Shown piece by piece: positions 48,091 to 56,179 of a DNA stretch of 64,000 bases. This DNA comes from Cytophagaceae bacterium (GTDB taxonomy: Bacteria; Bacteroidota; Bacteroidia; Cytophagales; Cyclobacteriaceae): positions 3,941,234-4,005,233 of the forward strand of contig CP030886.1 in NCBI GenBank assembly GCA_006969745.1, read 5' to 3'. Under the pieces are notes generated by a model. That model ran no database searches. It had not been told where the DNA came from and saw only the letters and a program-made list of their open reading frames with translations. The position numbers and the translations under genes are program-made. Position 1 is the first letter of the stretch. Each line of letters opens with the position of its first letter.

Positions 48091-48121
48091 AGGCGTTAGC
48101 ATTAGCTACGCCTTTTTTATT
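48091..48121 (+). repeat. Left terminal hairpin of the RAYT element, terminator-like
   Basis: AGGCGT, bulged T, AGC, loop ATTA, GCTACGCCT (48091-48113), then TTTTTT. The same AGGCGTAG/CTACGCCT arms recur downstream of the transposase. A second small hairpin, GTGTC (48069-48073) with GACAC (48085-48089), precedes it. Confidence 0.7.
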
Positions 48122-48147
48122 TCGTTTGCTTTCATAGCAAACATAAG

Positions 48148-48684
48148 ATGGGAGATAGTTATCAAATCAAAGATCAGGAAGGGTTGTATTTTCTTACTTT
48201 CCAAGTAGTTGGTTGGGTTGATATATTCAGTAGGAAAGTATATCGTGATATAGTGATTGGAAGTTTAGATTATTGCCGAAAAAACAAGGGGCTGCACATC
48301 TATTCCTATGTGATAATGACCAACCATCTGCACATTATTGTTCAGAGCGAAACAAGCTCTTTGTCAGATACGATTAGAGATTTCAAACGATATACATCCA
48401 ATCGTATAATGAACGAAGTAGAATGTAATCCCGGTGAGAGTAGAAAAGAGTGGCTTGAAATGGTATTTAAGTATCATGCGAAGTACAATGGAAGAGTAAA
48501 TGAAAAGCAATTCTGGACACATGAGAATCATGCTGTAGAGCTAACAGATAATTCAATAGTTGATAGCAAATTAGATTACATACATGCGAATCCAGTAAGA
48601 GCTGGTTGGGTAGAGAATTCAGAAGATTATCTTTATAGCAGTGCCAGAAATTATAGTGGCTTTGAAAGGTCAATTAGATATTGA
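48148..48684 (+). CDS. REP-associated tyrosine transposase (Y1/IS200-like)
   Basis: A 178-residue single-strand DNA transposase of the RAYT group. The HUH metal motif is His60-Leu-His62 in YVIMTNHLHIIVQSE. The typical C-terminal block LDYIHANPVRAGWVENSEDY is followed by LYSSARNYSG. The nucleophile is probably one of the tyrosines in VFKYHAKYNG, at about residues 112-117. It is flanked by related hairpins (48091 and 48696), as expected for a single-copy RAYT and its palindromes. The gene seems intact; its 3' end has been copied in tandem just downstream. Confidence 0.9.
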   Translation: MGDSYQIKDQEGLYFLTFQVVGWVDIFSRKVYRDIVIGSLDYCRKNKGLHIYSYVIMTNHLHIIVQSETSSLSDTIRDFKRYTSNRIMNEVECNPGESRKEWLEMVFKYHAKYNGRVNEKQFWTHENHAVELTDNSIVDSKLDYIHANPVRAGWVENSEDYLYSSARNYSGFERSIRY

Positions 48685-48725
48685 CTTTATATAGAAGGCG
48701 TAGCTACAACCTACGCCTAGAGGGG
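48497..48725 (+). repeat. 229-bp tandem duplication, copy 1
   Basis: Covers the last ~62 codons of the RAYT gene plus the downstream hairpin AGGCGTAG (48696-48703), loop CTACAAC, CTACGCCT (48711-48718). Confidence 0.9.
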
Positions 48726-48954
48726 TGAATGAAAAGCAATTCTGGACACATGAGAATCATGCTGTAGAGCTAACAGATAATTCAATAGTTGATAGCAAAT
48801 TAGATTACATACATGCGAATCCAGTAAGAGCTGGTTGGGTAGAGAATTCAGAAGATTATCTTTATAGCAGTGCCAGAAATTATAGTGGCTTTGAAAGGTC
48901 AATTAGATATTGACTTTATATAGAAGGCGTAGCTACAACCTACGCCTAGAGGGG
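48726..48954 (+). repeat. 229-bp tandem duplication, copy 2
   Basis: Near-perfect copy at an offset of 229 bp, carrying a second RAYT 3' end and a second hairpin at 48925-48947. The near absence of differences indicates a recent event. Confidence 0.9.
48728..48913 (+). pseudogene. Duplicated 3' fragment of the RAYT transposase
   Basis: Encodes only the last 62 residues (NEKQFWTHENHAVELTDN to the stop) and lacks the HUH motif, so it cannot be an active transposase. It arose with the 229-bp tandem duplication. Confidence 0.88.
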
Positions 48955-49267
48955 GTTGGAAAAGGTAGGTTATGTTAATATTGTAGATTATCGAAGTTTG
49001 ATCTCAGAGTCCTCGCCAAACAACAAGCCAACACATGAGTGACTCTGAGGGGTAGAAAACCTACGCTTAGAGGTGGTGACTCTGAGGGGGTGTATTCCAT
49101 TGGAACCGAAACCAAGTGCTTTCCTGTCTCTCTAAACATCAGGATACCTCATTTTTATCATTTGTAACCCAATTGTACACTTGACTTAATTGATTCTTTA
49201 AGTAGTAATTTCTTTTTTGGATTTGAAACTCTTTAATACATGAAGAGGGGATAGATCCAAAGAAGAA
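48955..49267. other. Intergenic region with palindromic repeats, no gene
   Basis: Holds the CTCAGAGTC palindrome (49003-49049), a degenerate RAYT end CCTACGCTTAGAGG near 49060, and a half palindrome GACTCTGAGGGGG (49078-49090). The rest is A/T-rich leader to the next gene. Confidence 0.7.
49003..49049. repeat. CTCAGAGTC palindrome family, copy 1
   Basis: CTCAGAGTC (49003-49011) pairs with GACTCTGAG (49041-49049). The inner sequence, with AACAAGCCAACAC, is shared in part with two copies at 51716 and 51807. Confidence 0.75.
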
Positions 49268-51229
49268 ATGAAGCTTATTAAATTCTCAATCACCACTATT
49301 CTTATAATAGGTAGTTTTTCTACAAACGGGCAAGGATGTGACGTTATTGGGCTTTCATCAACACCTTATGCGGATGCCACCAAGGACAATATAATTGCGG
49401 TTGATCTTAGCTGGTCCGTAAACGCTTCTGCTGAAAAGTATCAAGCCCAGATTTACTTCGATGGAGCGATATCAGTTTCTGACAGTACCACATCTACCAT
49501 GGTAACAATGGAGTATTTATCTCCAGATGCGGGATATATATGGAGAGTCAGAGCAAAATGTAGCGGAATGTGGGATACATGGCCGTCCTGGCAAAGCTCA
49601 TTTACTACACCAAGTGGGGCTGTGTGTGAAGTCACCGGGCATAGTGCCAGTACTTCCGTTGATGCATCAAAAGGAAATGTGATATCCGCCGAGCTTAGCT
49701 GGAGTTCAAACTCGATTGCGGAAGAATATCAGGTTCAAATCCTTTATGATGAAAATATATCTGTATCAGAAACAACCACTGGCACAGATGTGACAATGGA
49801 AAATTTGTTTCCTAACGTAAACTATTTGTGGAGGGTGCGGGTAAAGTGCAATGGTGAGTGGAATGATTGGCCTGATTGGCAGAGCGACTTTAACACGCCA
49901 AATGGGGAGGTCTGTGAGGCATCCGGTCATTCAGTAAGTACGAATTATGACATCACGTCTAAAGCAATAAGTGCAGAACTAAGTTGGTCTGTAAATACTA
50001 TAGCAGAAGAATATCAGGTGCAGATAGCTCATGATGAAACTACCTCTGTTTCTTTAATCACGACAACAACAAATGTTGTCATGACGGATCTATCTCAAGA
50101 TGCAAATTATATATGGAGAGTACGTGTAAAATGTAATGATGAATGGAGTCCCTGGCCATCGTGGCAAAGTAATTTTGATACGCCCGCTATCCCCAACGCA
50201 TGGGTTAATGAGGTTCATTATGATAATACAGGATCGGATGTTGGAGAATTTATTGAAATAGTGATTGAAAATGCTGCTGACTACACACCCTTGACTGATT
50301 TTACAGTTACATTGTATAATGGGGGAGATGGAACTGCATATTCTTCTTTCAATATCGACACATCAGATCCAATGATGGACTCCAGTACAGTTGGTGATTT
50401 TTCTTTCTATGCTTATACCTTTCCACCCAATGGAATACAAAACGGATCTCCGAACGGAATATCCCTCGATTACAAAGGAACCGCCATTCAATTTCTTTCC
50501 TATGAGGGGACATTTACGGCCACTGATGGAGTTGCACAAGGTATTGAAAGCTCAGATATCATGGTTTCTGAATCAGAGACTACAACGGCAGGTACATCAC
50601 TTCAGTTGTGTTGTGATGGTTTTGTATACGAAGACATGATATGGCAGTCATCGGCTCCTGAAACGAAAGGTTCTTCCAATAACAGTCAGGTATTGCCTGT
50701 TGAACTGGGATTTTTCCACGGAAATGCCAAGGATGGAGAAGTGATTTTGAATTGGCAAACCTATAGTGAGCTAAACAACGACTATTTTATTGTAGAGAAA
50801 TCGAAGGATGGATCCGAATTTCAAGTCTTAGGAACACAAAATGGTAATGGTACAAGCAATCGACCGAATACATATTCATTGATTGACAGATCACCTTACA
50901 CCATTACGTATTATCGGCTGACTCAGGTAGATTTTGATGGTTCTAAAACCATTTATGAAATCATCAGAGTAGCAAGCGAGCTAAACGTTGACTTCACCGT
51001 ATATCCCAATCCTGCCTCAGATAAAATCACCATTCAATCATCAAACTTGCTGACAGATAAATTTACTTTACAGATATTGGATATCAGTGGAAAAGCGATT
51101 TTAAGAAAAGAAGTACAACTTACAAGCGGTTCCTACACGATGGATTTGACACCTCTTAAACCTGGTGTTTATACCGTCTATTTACTCAGCCGATTTAATC
51201 GATTCAATGCCAGGTTTTCTGTGTATTAA
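49268..51229 (+). CDS. T9SS-secreted protein with three FN3-like repeats and a lamin-tail-like domain
   Basis: The 653-residue protein has an N-terminal signal peptide of ~21 residues (MKLIKFSITTILIIGSFSTN). Three homologous ~95-residue repeats follow from ~23, ~120 and ~215, each opening with Cys and containing SAELSWS and YIWRVRVKCN: fibronectin type III-like. Residues ~310-470 read NAWVNEVHYDNTGSDVGEFI, a lamin-tail (LTD)-type entry. The last ~80 residues, FTVYPNPASDKITIQSS and LKPGVYTVYLLS, are a type A sorting domain for type IX secretion. It is therefore exported and attached or released at the cell surface. No enzyme domain was seen. Confidence 0.85.
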   Translation: MKLIKFSITTILIIGSFSTNGQGCDVIGLSSTPYADATKDNIIAVDLSWSVNASAEKYQAQIYFDGAISVSDSTTSTMVTMEYLSPDAGYIWRVRAKCSGMWDTWPSWQSSFTTPSGAVCEVTGHSASTSVDASKGNVISAELSWSSNSIAEEYQVQILYDENISVSETTTGTDVTMENLFPNVNYLWRVRVKCNGEWNDWPDWQSDFNTPNGEVCEASGHSVSTNYDITSKAISAELSWSVNTIAEEYQVQIAHDETTSVSLITTTTNVVMTDLSQDANYIWRVRVKCNDEWSPWPSWQSNFDTPAIPNAWVNEVHYDNTGSDVGEFIEIVIENAADYTPLTDFTVTLYNGGDGTAYSSFNIDTSDPMMDSSTVGDFSFYAYTFPPNGIQNGSPNGISLDYKGTAIQFLSYEGTFTATDGVAQGIESSDIMVSESETTTAGTSLQLCCDGFVYEDMIWQSSAPETKGSSNNSQVLPVELGFFHGNAKDGEVILNWQTYSELNNDYFIVEKSKDGSEFQVLGTQNGNGTSNRPNTYSLIDRSPYTITYYRLTQVDFDGSKTIYEIIRVASELNVDFTVYPNPASDKITIQSSNLLTDKFTLQILDISGKAILRKEVQLTSGSYTMDLTPLKPGVYTVYLLSRFNRFNARFSVY

Positions 51230-51354
51230 ATTTTATCTGCTTTCCTGTACTGGTATCAGAAGATTTCCCTCAACTAGCGCAAGCGTCCGCTTGTGCTTAA
51301 TTAAGTAAAATATTCAAAACCCAGCTTCATAGTTTGTTGGTAGGTTTTTTGGTT

Positions 51355-51675
51355 TTAGGGGACGCTCAAGCCGCTAGGCTTTTACTTTTTTCATTGTCAA
51401 AAAAGTAATCGCAGCGGCGAACCGCCAAAAAGACTAGTCAAAATCAGTCCGGCTAGCACACAACCCTGCACGTGATTTTGACATATTCGATGCTATGCAT
51501 CGATGAGGGATGGGCATATGATAAGAGGCGTTAAGAAATTCAAGAATGGAGCGTGAAGAAAATTTTAGCTGTCTGAGCGTAGCGAGTTTTAAAATTTTTA
51601 GCGGAATGAATTGAAGTTTAGCCGAAGATCATCAGCCCTAGATTTTTGTTTCTTTTCATCAATGGAAAAGAAAGG
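51355..51675. repeat. Highly structured ~320-bp intergenic element
   Basis: At least five perfect stems occur in order: TACTTTTTT/AAAAAAGTA (51383-51407), GGCG/CGCC (51416-51426), GTCAAAATCA/TGATTTTGAC (51437-51482), TCGATGC/GCATCGA (51487-51503) and TTTCTTTTC/GAAAAGAAA (51649-51673). The spacing and quality suggest a folded RNA or a non-autonomous mobile repeat. I recall similar phrases (GAATGGAGCGTGAAGAA, CTGAGCGTAGCGAG) as common in Cytophagales genomes, but this needs a search. Confidence 0.55.
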
Positions 51676-51678
51676 AGA

Positions 51679-51769
51679 AAAATTGACCAGACTCAAAACC
51701 ACCTTCTACAGTTGCCTCAGAGTCCTCACCGCACACAAGCCAACCGCGAGAGTGACTCTGAGTGGGTGT
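51679..51769 (+). repeat. 91-bp direct repeat, copy 1, with CTCAGAGTC palindrome
   Basis: Contains CTCAGAGTC (51716-51724) and GACTCTGAG (51754-51762) around CTCACCGCACACAAGCCAAC. Followed at once by copy 2. Confidence 0.88.
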
Positions 51770-51860
51770 AAAATTGACCAGACTCAAAACCACCTTCTAC
51801 AGTTGCCTCAGAGTCCTCACCGCACACAAGCCAACCGCGAGAGTTACTCTGAAGGGGTGT
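51770..51860 (+). repeat. 91-bp direct repeat, copy 2
   Basis: Nearly identical to copy 1, but the right palindrome arm is decayed (TACTCTGAA at 51845-51853). Confidence 0.88.
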
Positions 51861-51983
51861 AGAGTTTATCACTCGGACTTATTTATAAGTTGTGGCAAGC
51901 ACTTGCTATCGTTTTTATAGATTTCATGATAACATCACCCAAATACCCGCAATAAAGAGTGAAAGCTATTTAACTTTGAAACA

Positions 51984-53156
51984 ATGTTCAGAATTGTATT
52001 TCTAATCTTATTGATTGCTTCCATGCAGCCGGTAGAAGCGCAGGTGAAAGTTGATGCCAAGGCCACGGGTAAACACGCAAAAGCGATCAACACAGCTAAG
52101 CAAGCAAAGCAATCGACTAAACAGCGAAAAGAACATGCTAGAAAACTACAACAACAAGTAAAAGCCAGGGAATTGTACCGTCAAAAATACGACAGCATCA
52201 AGCGAACCTATACACTTACCGACAGCTTGGGCACGGATTCTCTGTCCAGTCCTCTATTTACCAACGAAGACTCTCTTGCGGTCTCTAGAGTAATCTTAGA
52301 AGAAACCGGGTTTCCTCCTGAATACAGAGAATTAATCGAAAACCCGGTGGCACCATTTCCTGTTTTACAATCAAGCAATGCAGACAGCTTGGCACTGGTT
52401 GAAGCAACTAACGTGCTTGAGTCGGAGGCACGCAAATTTCTCCCTGATGACCTAGGTACCACAGAGAATCCATTGAGTGAACTTCAGAATACGGACAATC
52501 TTATTCCTGCCAAGCCCTCTAAACCAAATCCAAATTTGGTTAAGCCCAATCGAGCACGTGAGCTATTTAAAAAGATAGACCCCGAACAGTTTCAGGAGGC
52601 ACAGGCTGATATTCAGAAACTAAAAAAGACCTATAGTCAGATGCCTGATACGCGGTATCCTGATGAAGGCACTAAGCGTAATTCTCTTGAGAACATTCCA
52701 TTTGCTAAACGCATATATTTTGGAGGAAATCTAAGTTTGCAATCCACAGATCCTGTTATAATAAATACAAATCTGCAAGTAGGTTATTGGATCAATAAGA
52801 AATGGCTTAGTGGGGTAGGTGTAAGTCTGCGAGAACAGTTTTCCACTGATTCGACTTCCTCCTTGACAGGTGACGGATATGGGTATAGCTTATTTACGAG
52901 ATACGATATTCCTAAGGGATTTTTTGCGTGGGGAGAGGTTGAGCGGCAAATAAATAAATCATTCTTTAACTCGGAAGATCCACCAAATACCCAATGGCAG
53001 TCTGCCTATATGCTGGGAATAGGGCGTGAATTCAGGATTGGAATCGTGCAAATGATGTCGATGGTCTTATATGATTTTAACTATCAAAACAATGACTTGA
53101 ACGCACGGCCACTTGTTTTTAAGCTGGGATTCAGGTTCAGCAAAAAGCCTGGTTGA
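51984..53156 (+). CDS. Secreted protein with basic coiled-coil N-terminus and C-terminal barrel-like domain
   Basis: The 390-residue protein has signal peptide MFRIVFLILLIASMQPVEAQ. Residues ~25-75 are Lys/Gln-rich and helical (AKQAKQSTKQRKEHARKLQQ). A long Ser/Asp/Pro linker follows to ~225. The last ~160 residues read RIYFGGNLSLQSTDPVIINT, LQVGYWINKKWLSGVGVSLR, SLFTRYDIPKGFFAWGEVE, ending KLGFRFSKKPG: a beta-barrel pattern. It may be an outer-membrane barrel with a periplasmic arm. Not recognised. Confidence 0.65.
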   Translation: MFRIVFLILLIASMQPVEAQVKVDAKATGKHAKAINTAKQAKQSTKQRKEHARKLQQQVKARELYRQKYDSIKRTYTLTDSLGTDSLSSPLFTNEDSLAVSRVILEETGFPPEYRELIENPVAPFPVLQSSNADSLALVEATNVLESEARKFLPDDLGTTENPLSELQNTDNLIPAKPSKPNPNLVKPNRARELFKKIDPEQFQEAQADIQKLKKTYSQMPDTRYPDEGTKRNSLENIPFAKRIYFGGNLSLQSTDPVIINTNLQVGYWINKKWLSGVGVSLREQFSTDSTSSLTGDGYGYSLFTRYDIPKGFFAWGEVERQINKSFFNSEDPPNTQWQSAYMLGIGREFRIGIVQMMSMVLYDFNYQNNDLNARPLVFKLGFRFSKKPG

Positions 53157-53323
53157 TCTAGCAAGTATCATATGTAGTCGGAGAGCCATGTTCTCTATCT
53201 GATGCGAAGTAAATCCCACGTTAGCAATGGGTAAATTTCAATTGAATAAGACCGTTTTCTGCTAGCAATTGACCTTCAAATTTAGTATCTTACTATACCT
53301 CTTTCTCACCAATACGTACCACT

Positions 53324-54946
53324 ATGTTTACTTATCTAAGTCGCAGAAGGTCACAGATTTCCTTTTTATTGTTAATCACATTTATCCACCTGATAGTGAG
53401 TTGTAATTATTATCAGACCAAATCTTACGATGAGATGGAAGATATGGTAGCACAGATAAATGAGACCTTGGAGGAATCGAGGTACATACTATTTGTTCAA
53501 GGAGATGTGATGTGGTCTTCAAAGAATATAGACTTTGATAAGAACAACATCAATGTAGATCTTGAGCCGCTCCCGGAGCAGTGGGAGCAATTGCACCAAA
53601 GTGTTGACTCACTTAAGCATAAGAGAATAGTACTAGACAAACATCGTCCAATCACGACCGAGGTACGGATACATTTAAAAGATGATGCTACGCTAAGTAC
53701 AGGCCAACAGCTGATTAATCTGGAATCTATAGATAGAGTTGAAGTCTATGATAGAGACCTTGGCAGAACAATTGCGAATTATATAGGAGTCTCTATTGGC
53801 GTTTTTGCAATCATAATTATTGTCATTCTCCTCACAAAAAGTAGTTGTCCTTATATCTATTCCTACGATGGTGATGGATTTGTATTTGAGGGCGAGTCTT
53901 ACGGTGGAGCCATATTTAAACCATTGGAAAGGGTAGATTATATTCCACTTTCAGGGCTCAGAACTGTCGACGGTCTGAGTACTGTACGTATCACAAACGA
54001 GCTATACGAAAAGCAATTCGTTAATCAGGTTCGATTGATCGAGATAGAAACTGAACCGGACGCTCAAGCGCTAATAGACAGGCATGGAACAATTCATATC
54101 ATATCGGATCCGATTGATCCCATTAAAGCAACTTCAGAGGGCCTGGACTACACTAAAGAGCTTCAGGCCAATAATTTGCTTGGTTTTTATTTTGACGGGT
54201 CATCAAATACTACTTCGATAACGCTTGAGTTTCCCAATAGTATGAATGAAGGGAAGTTACTTGTGAATGCAAAGGGTTCTTTGTGGTTGGACTATGTATT
54301 TGGAGAATTCACAAAGCTTTTAGGTAACGAGTATCCTGAATTTATTCAAAAACAAAACAAAAAATCTCCTGAGGAGCTTCAGAAGTGGATCAAGGATCAA
54401 AATTTGCAACTTAACGTTTATGAGCAAGTTGACTCGGAATGGAAATTTATCGACTATTTTGATATGGTTGGACCACTTGGTGAGGGGCGAGATCTTGTTA
54501 TGCATATACCATCAAATGGCAAGCCAAATGGTACAAGGAAAATTAAACTGGAGACTGGCTTCATGTTTTGGGAGTTATTTCATGCCAGTATCGATTACAG
54601 TACTAATGGCGCTTACAATTCAAAGGAATTAGTTCCTATTTCAGCAATTAACCAGCAAGGTAATGAGGTGTTGGAGAAACTCTTAAAGAATGACCAAGCG
54701 TACTTAATTCAACCTCAAGTTGGTGATTACGCAACTATTGACTTCCCGACTGCTTCAACAGATACAGAATCAATAACCCATAGAATTCTTGAGATAAGCG
54801 GATATTACGAACATATTAGATCCTTTGAGAATCAACCCGATATGATGTCGCTTTTACGTTTTCGTACTCCGGGGCATTTTTCAGATTTTTCAAGAGAGAA
54901 ATATGATGCTCTTAATCCCCAACTAATATTGGCAGCTCATGATTGA
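53324..54946 (+). CDS. Membrane-anchored protein with CPYIYSYDG-type domain, partner of a radical SAM enzyme
   Basis: The 540-residue protein has a hydrophobic start ending in a lipobox-like LIVSC (Cys27), then an extracytoplasmic region with repeated acidic and amphipathic segments. One transmembrane helix at ~150-171 (YIGVSIGVFAIIIIVILLT) is followed by KSSCPYIYSYDGDGFVFEGE and SYGGAIFKPLERVDYIPL. The CP-h-YSYDG, F-E-G-E, YGG pattern is one I recall from uncharacterised proteins in several phyla. The remaining ~350 residues are beta-rich with no catalytic motif. The stop overlaps the radical SAM start by 8 bp, so the two are translationally coupled. Function unknown. Confidence 0.72.
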   Translation: MFTYLSRRRSQISFLLLITFIHLIVSCNYYQTKSYDEMEDMVAQINETLEESRYILFVQGDVMWSSKNIDFDKNNINVDLEPLPEQWEQLHQSVDSLKHKRIVLDKHRPITTEVRIHLKDDATLSTGQQLINLESIDRVEVYDRDLGRTIANYIGVSIGVFAIIIIVILLTKSSCPYIYSYDGDGFVFEGESYGGAIFKPLERVDYIPLSGLRTVDGLSTVRITNELYEKQFVNQVRLIEIETEPDAQALIDRHGTIHIISDPIDPIKATSEGLDYTKELQANNLLGFYFDGSSNTTSITLEFPNSMNEGKLLVNAKGSLWLDYVFGEFTKLLGNEYPEFIQKQNKKSPEELQKWIKDQNLQLNVYEQVDSEWKFIDYFDMVGPLGEGRDLVMHIPSNGKPNGTRKIKLETGFMFWELFHASIDYSTNGAYNSKELVPISAINQQGNEVLEKLLKNDQAYLIQPQVGDYATIDFPTASTDTESITHRILEISGYYEHIRSFENQPDMMSLLRFRTPGHFSDFSREKYDALNPQLILAAHD

Positions 54947-56114
54947 GGAGATTAAAAAAGCACAGCAGTCATTTAAAAATCCCTTAGTAACAAATCGGCT
55001 GCATGTTCGATTGGTATTTCTCATTCTGAAAGTTTGGTACTGGTGGTATGCTTTTCGGCTTTACAAGAATCCGATAATAGCAGTTAAAAGCCTCAATAAA
55101 CTGGAGCAATTAAAAGTCAGGTTTTTTGGTCGTAAGACCTTCCAAAAAATTTCTCGGGTTGAAGATGGCTATTTCTGGATGGCTGGAGGTCCCAAACTAT
55201 TCTCACCTTCCATGAAGACATTTATCAAAGTTGGCCTGCATAAGATTATTCCTGTCAAACACCAAAAAAATGGATTACAAGTGCTTTTCCTGGCAATAAC
55301 AAGAAAATGTCCATTGAGATGTGAACATTGTTTCGAAGGACCAAATCTCGCCCGAACAGAATCACTCTCGGTGCAAGAACTCAAAGAAATCATTCATCAC
55401 TTTCAAGAAAAAGGTGTAGCTCAAATTCAATTCAGCGGAGGTGAACCCATGTCAAGATTTGATGATATGATCGAATTATTGGAATCTAAAAAGAGCGGTA
55501 CTGATTTTTGGTTGAATACTTCTGGGTTTTTGCTTGACTTAGAAAAGGCGCGTATTTTGAAGAAGGCAGGTCTAACTGGAGTGATTGTAAGCTTAGATCA
55601 TTTTGAAGAGGATTTGCATAATGCATTTAGAAAAAACAATGATGCTTACCGTTGGGCCATGAGAGCGATAGAGGCAGTAAAAGCTGTTGAAATGCCTATT
55701 ACGTTATCGCTTTGTGCTACTTCAGAATTTATCACAAAAGAGAACCTATTCAAGTATGCAATGAAAGGCAAAGAAATGGGTGTCACATTCATTCAACTCC
55801 TTGAACCTAAGCAGGTAGGGTTTTACGAGAATAAGGACATTCTTCTTTCAGAGGAAAAGAAGAAAATTCTAAGAGATTTCTATTTTTTGATGGCATTTGA
55901 CAATAGGTATCGAGATTGGCCTATTGTCAATTATATGGGTTATCACAACGAGTCCGCAGGTTGTTTGGGTGCTGGTGATCGATTCCTGTATATAAACTCA
56001 AAAGGTGAAATCAATGCATGCCCTTTTTGTCATAAGAATTATGGAAATATCAAAAATGAGGACATAGATGCCAATATCATGGCCATGAAAAATGAATCTT
56101 GCCCACTTTATTGA
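54939..56114 (+). CDS. Radical SAM enzyme with SPASM-like C-terminal cysteines
   Basis: The 391-residue enzyme has the [4Fe-4S]/AdoMet motif CPLRCEHC (Cys124, Cys128, Cys131), then GVAQIQFSGGEPMSRFDDM (the GGEP motif), FWLNTSGF and GVIVSLDHFEEDLHNAFR, the usual partial TIM barrel. The C-terminus, GCLGAGDRFLYINSKGEINA then CPFCHKNYGNI, holds Cys342 and further cysteines of a SPASM-type auxiliary cluster. Such enzymes modify peptides or proteins. Coupling to the upstream gene (8-bp overlap) suggests that protein, or something it tethers, is the substrate; no short precursor peptide gene was found nearby. Confidence 0.88.
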   Translation: MIEEIKKAQQSFKNPLVTNRLHVRLVFLILKVWYWWYAFRLYKNPIIAVKSLNKLEQLKVRFFGRKTFQKISRVEDGYFWMAGGPKLFSPSMKTFIKVGLHKIIPVKHQKNGLQVLFLAITRKCPLRCEHCFEGPNLARTESLSVQELKEIIHHFQEKGVAQIQFSGGEPMSRFDDMIELLESKKSGTDFWLNTSGFLLDLEKARILKKAGLTGVIVSLDHFEEDLHNAFRKNNDAYRWAMRAIEAVKAVEMPITLSLCATSEFITKENLFKYAMKGKEMGVTFIQLLEPKQVGFYENKDILLSEEKKKILRDFYFLMAFDNRYRDWPIVNYMGYHNESAGCLGAGDRFLYINSKGEINACPFCHKNYGNIKNEDIDANIMAMKNESCPLY

Positions 56115-56179
56115 GAATCTCAGAACTATGTTTCCGCAGCAACGGTCGATTAGTAACTTTCTGCTGCTATCGATTTAGC

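Larger units (their letters stand above)
51230..51983. other. 754-bp intergenic region with a structured element and tandem palindromes, no gene
   Basis: No gene is supported; an 83-codon open frame at 51611-51862 is a translation of repeats. It holds a weak terminator-like stem (AAAACCC ~51317 with GGTTTTTT ~51343), the structured element 51355-51675, and two 91-bp direct repeats. The final ~120 bp is A/T-rich leader of the next gene. Confidence 0.7.

Noticed and set aside
48726..48913. Second complete RAYT gene
   Set aside because: Only the C-terminal 62 codons are present and the HUH motif is missing.
51355..51675. Retron or reverse-transcriptase element
   Set aside because: Structured, but no reverse-transcriptase gene is nearby.
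51611..51862. 83-codon open frame
   Set aside because: Spans the structured element and two 91-bp repeats; the protein is a tandem of repeat translations with no family features.
54939..56114. Classical RiPP cluster with a short precursor
   Set aside because: No small precursor frame or transporter/peptidase was found beside the radical SAM gene; only the large partner is coupled.
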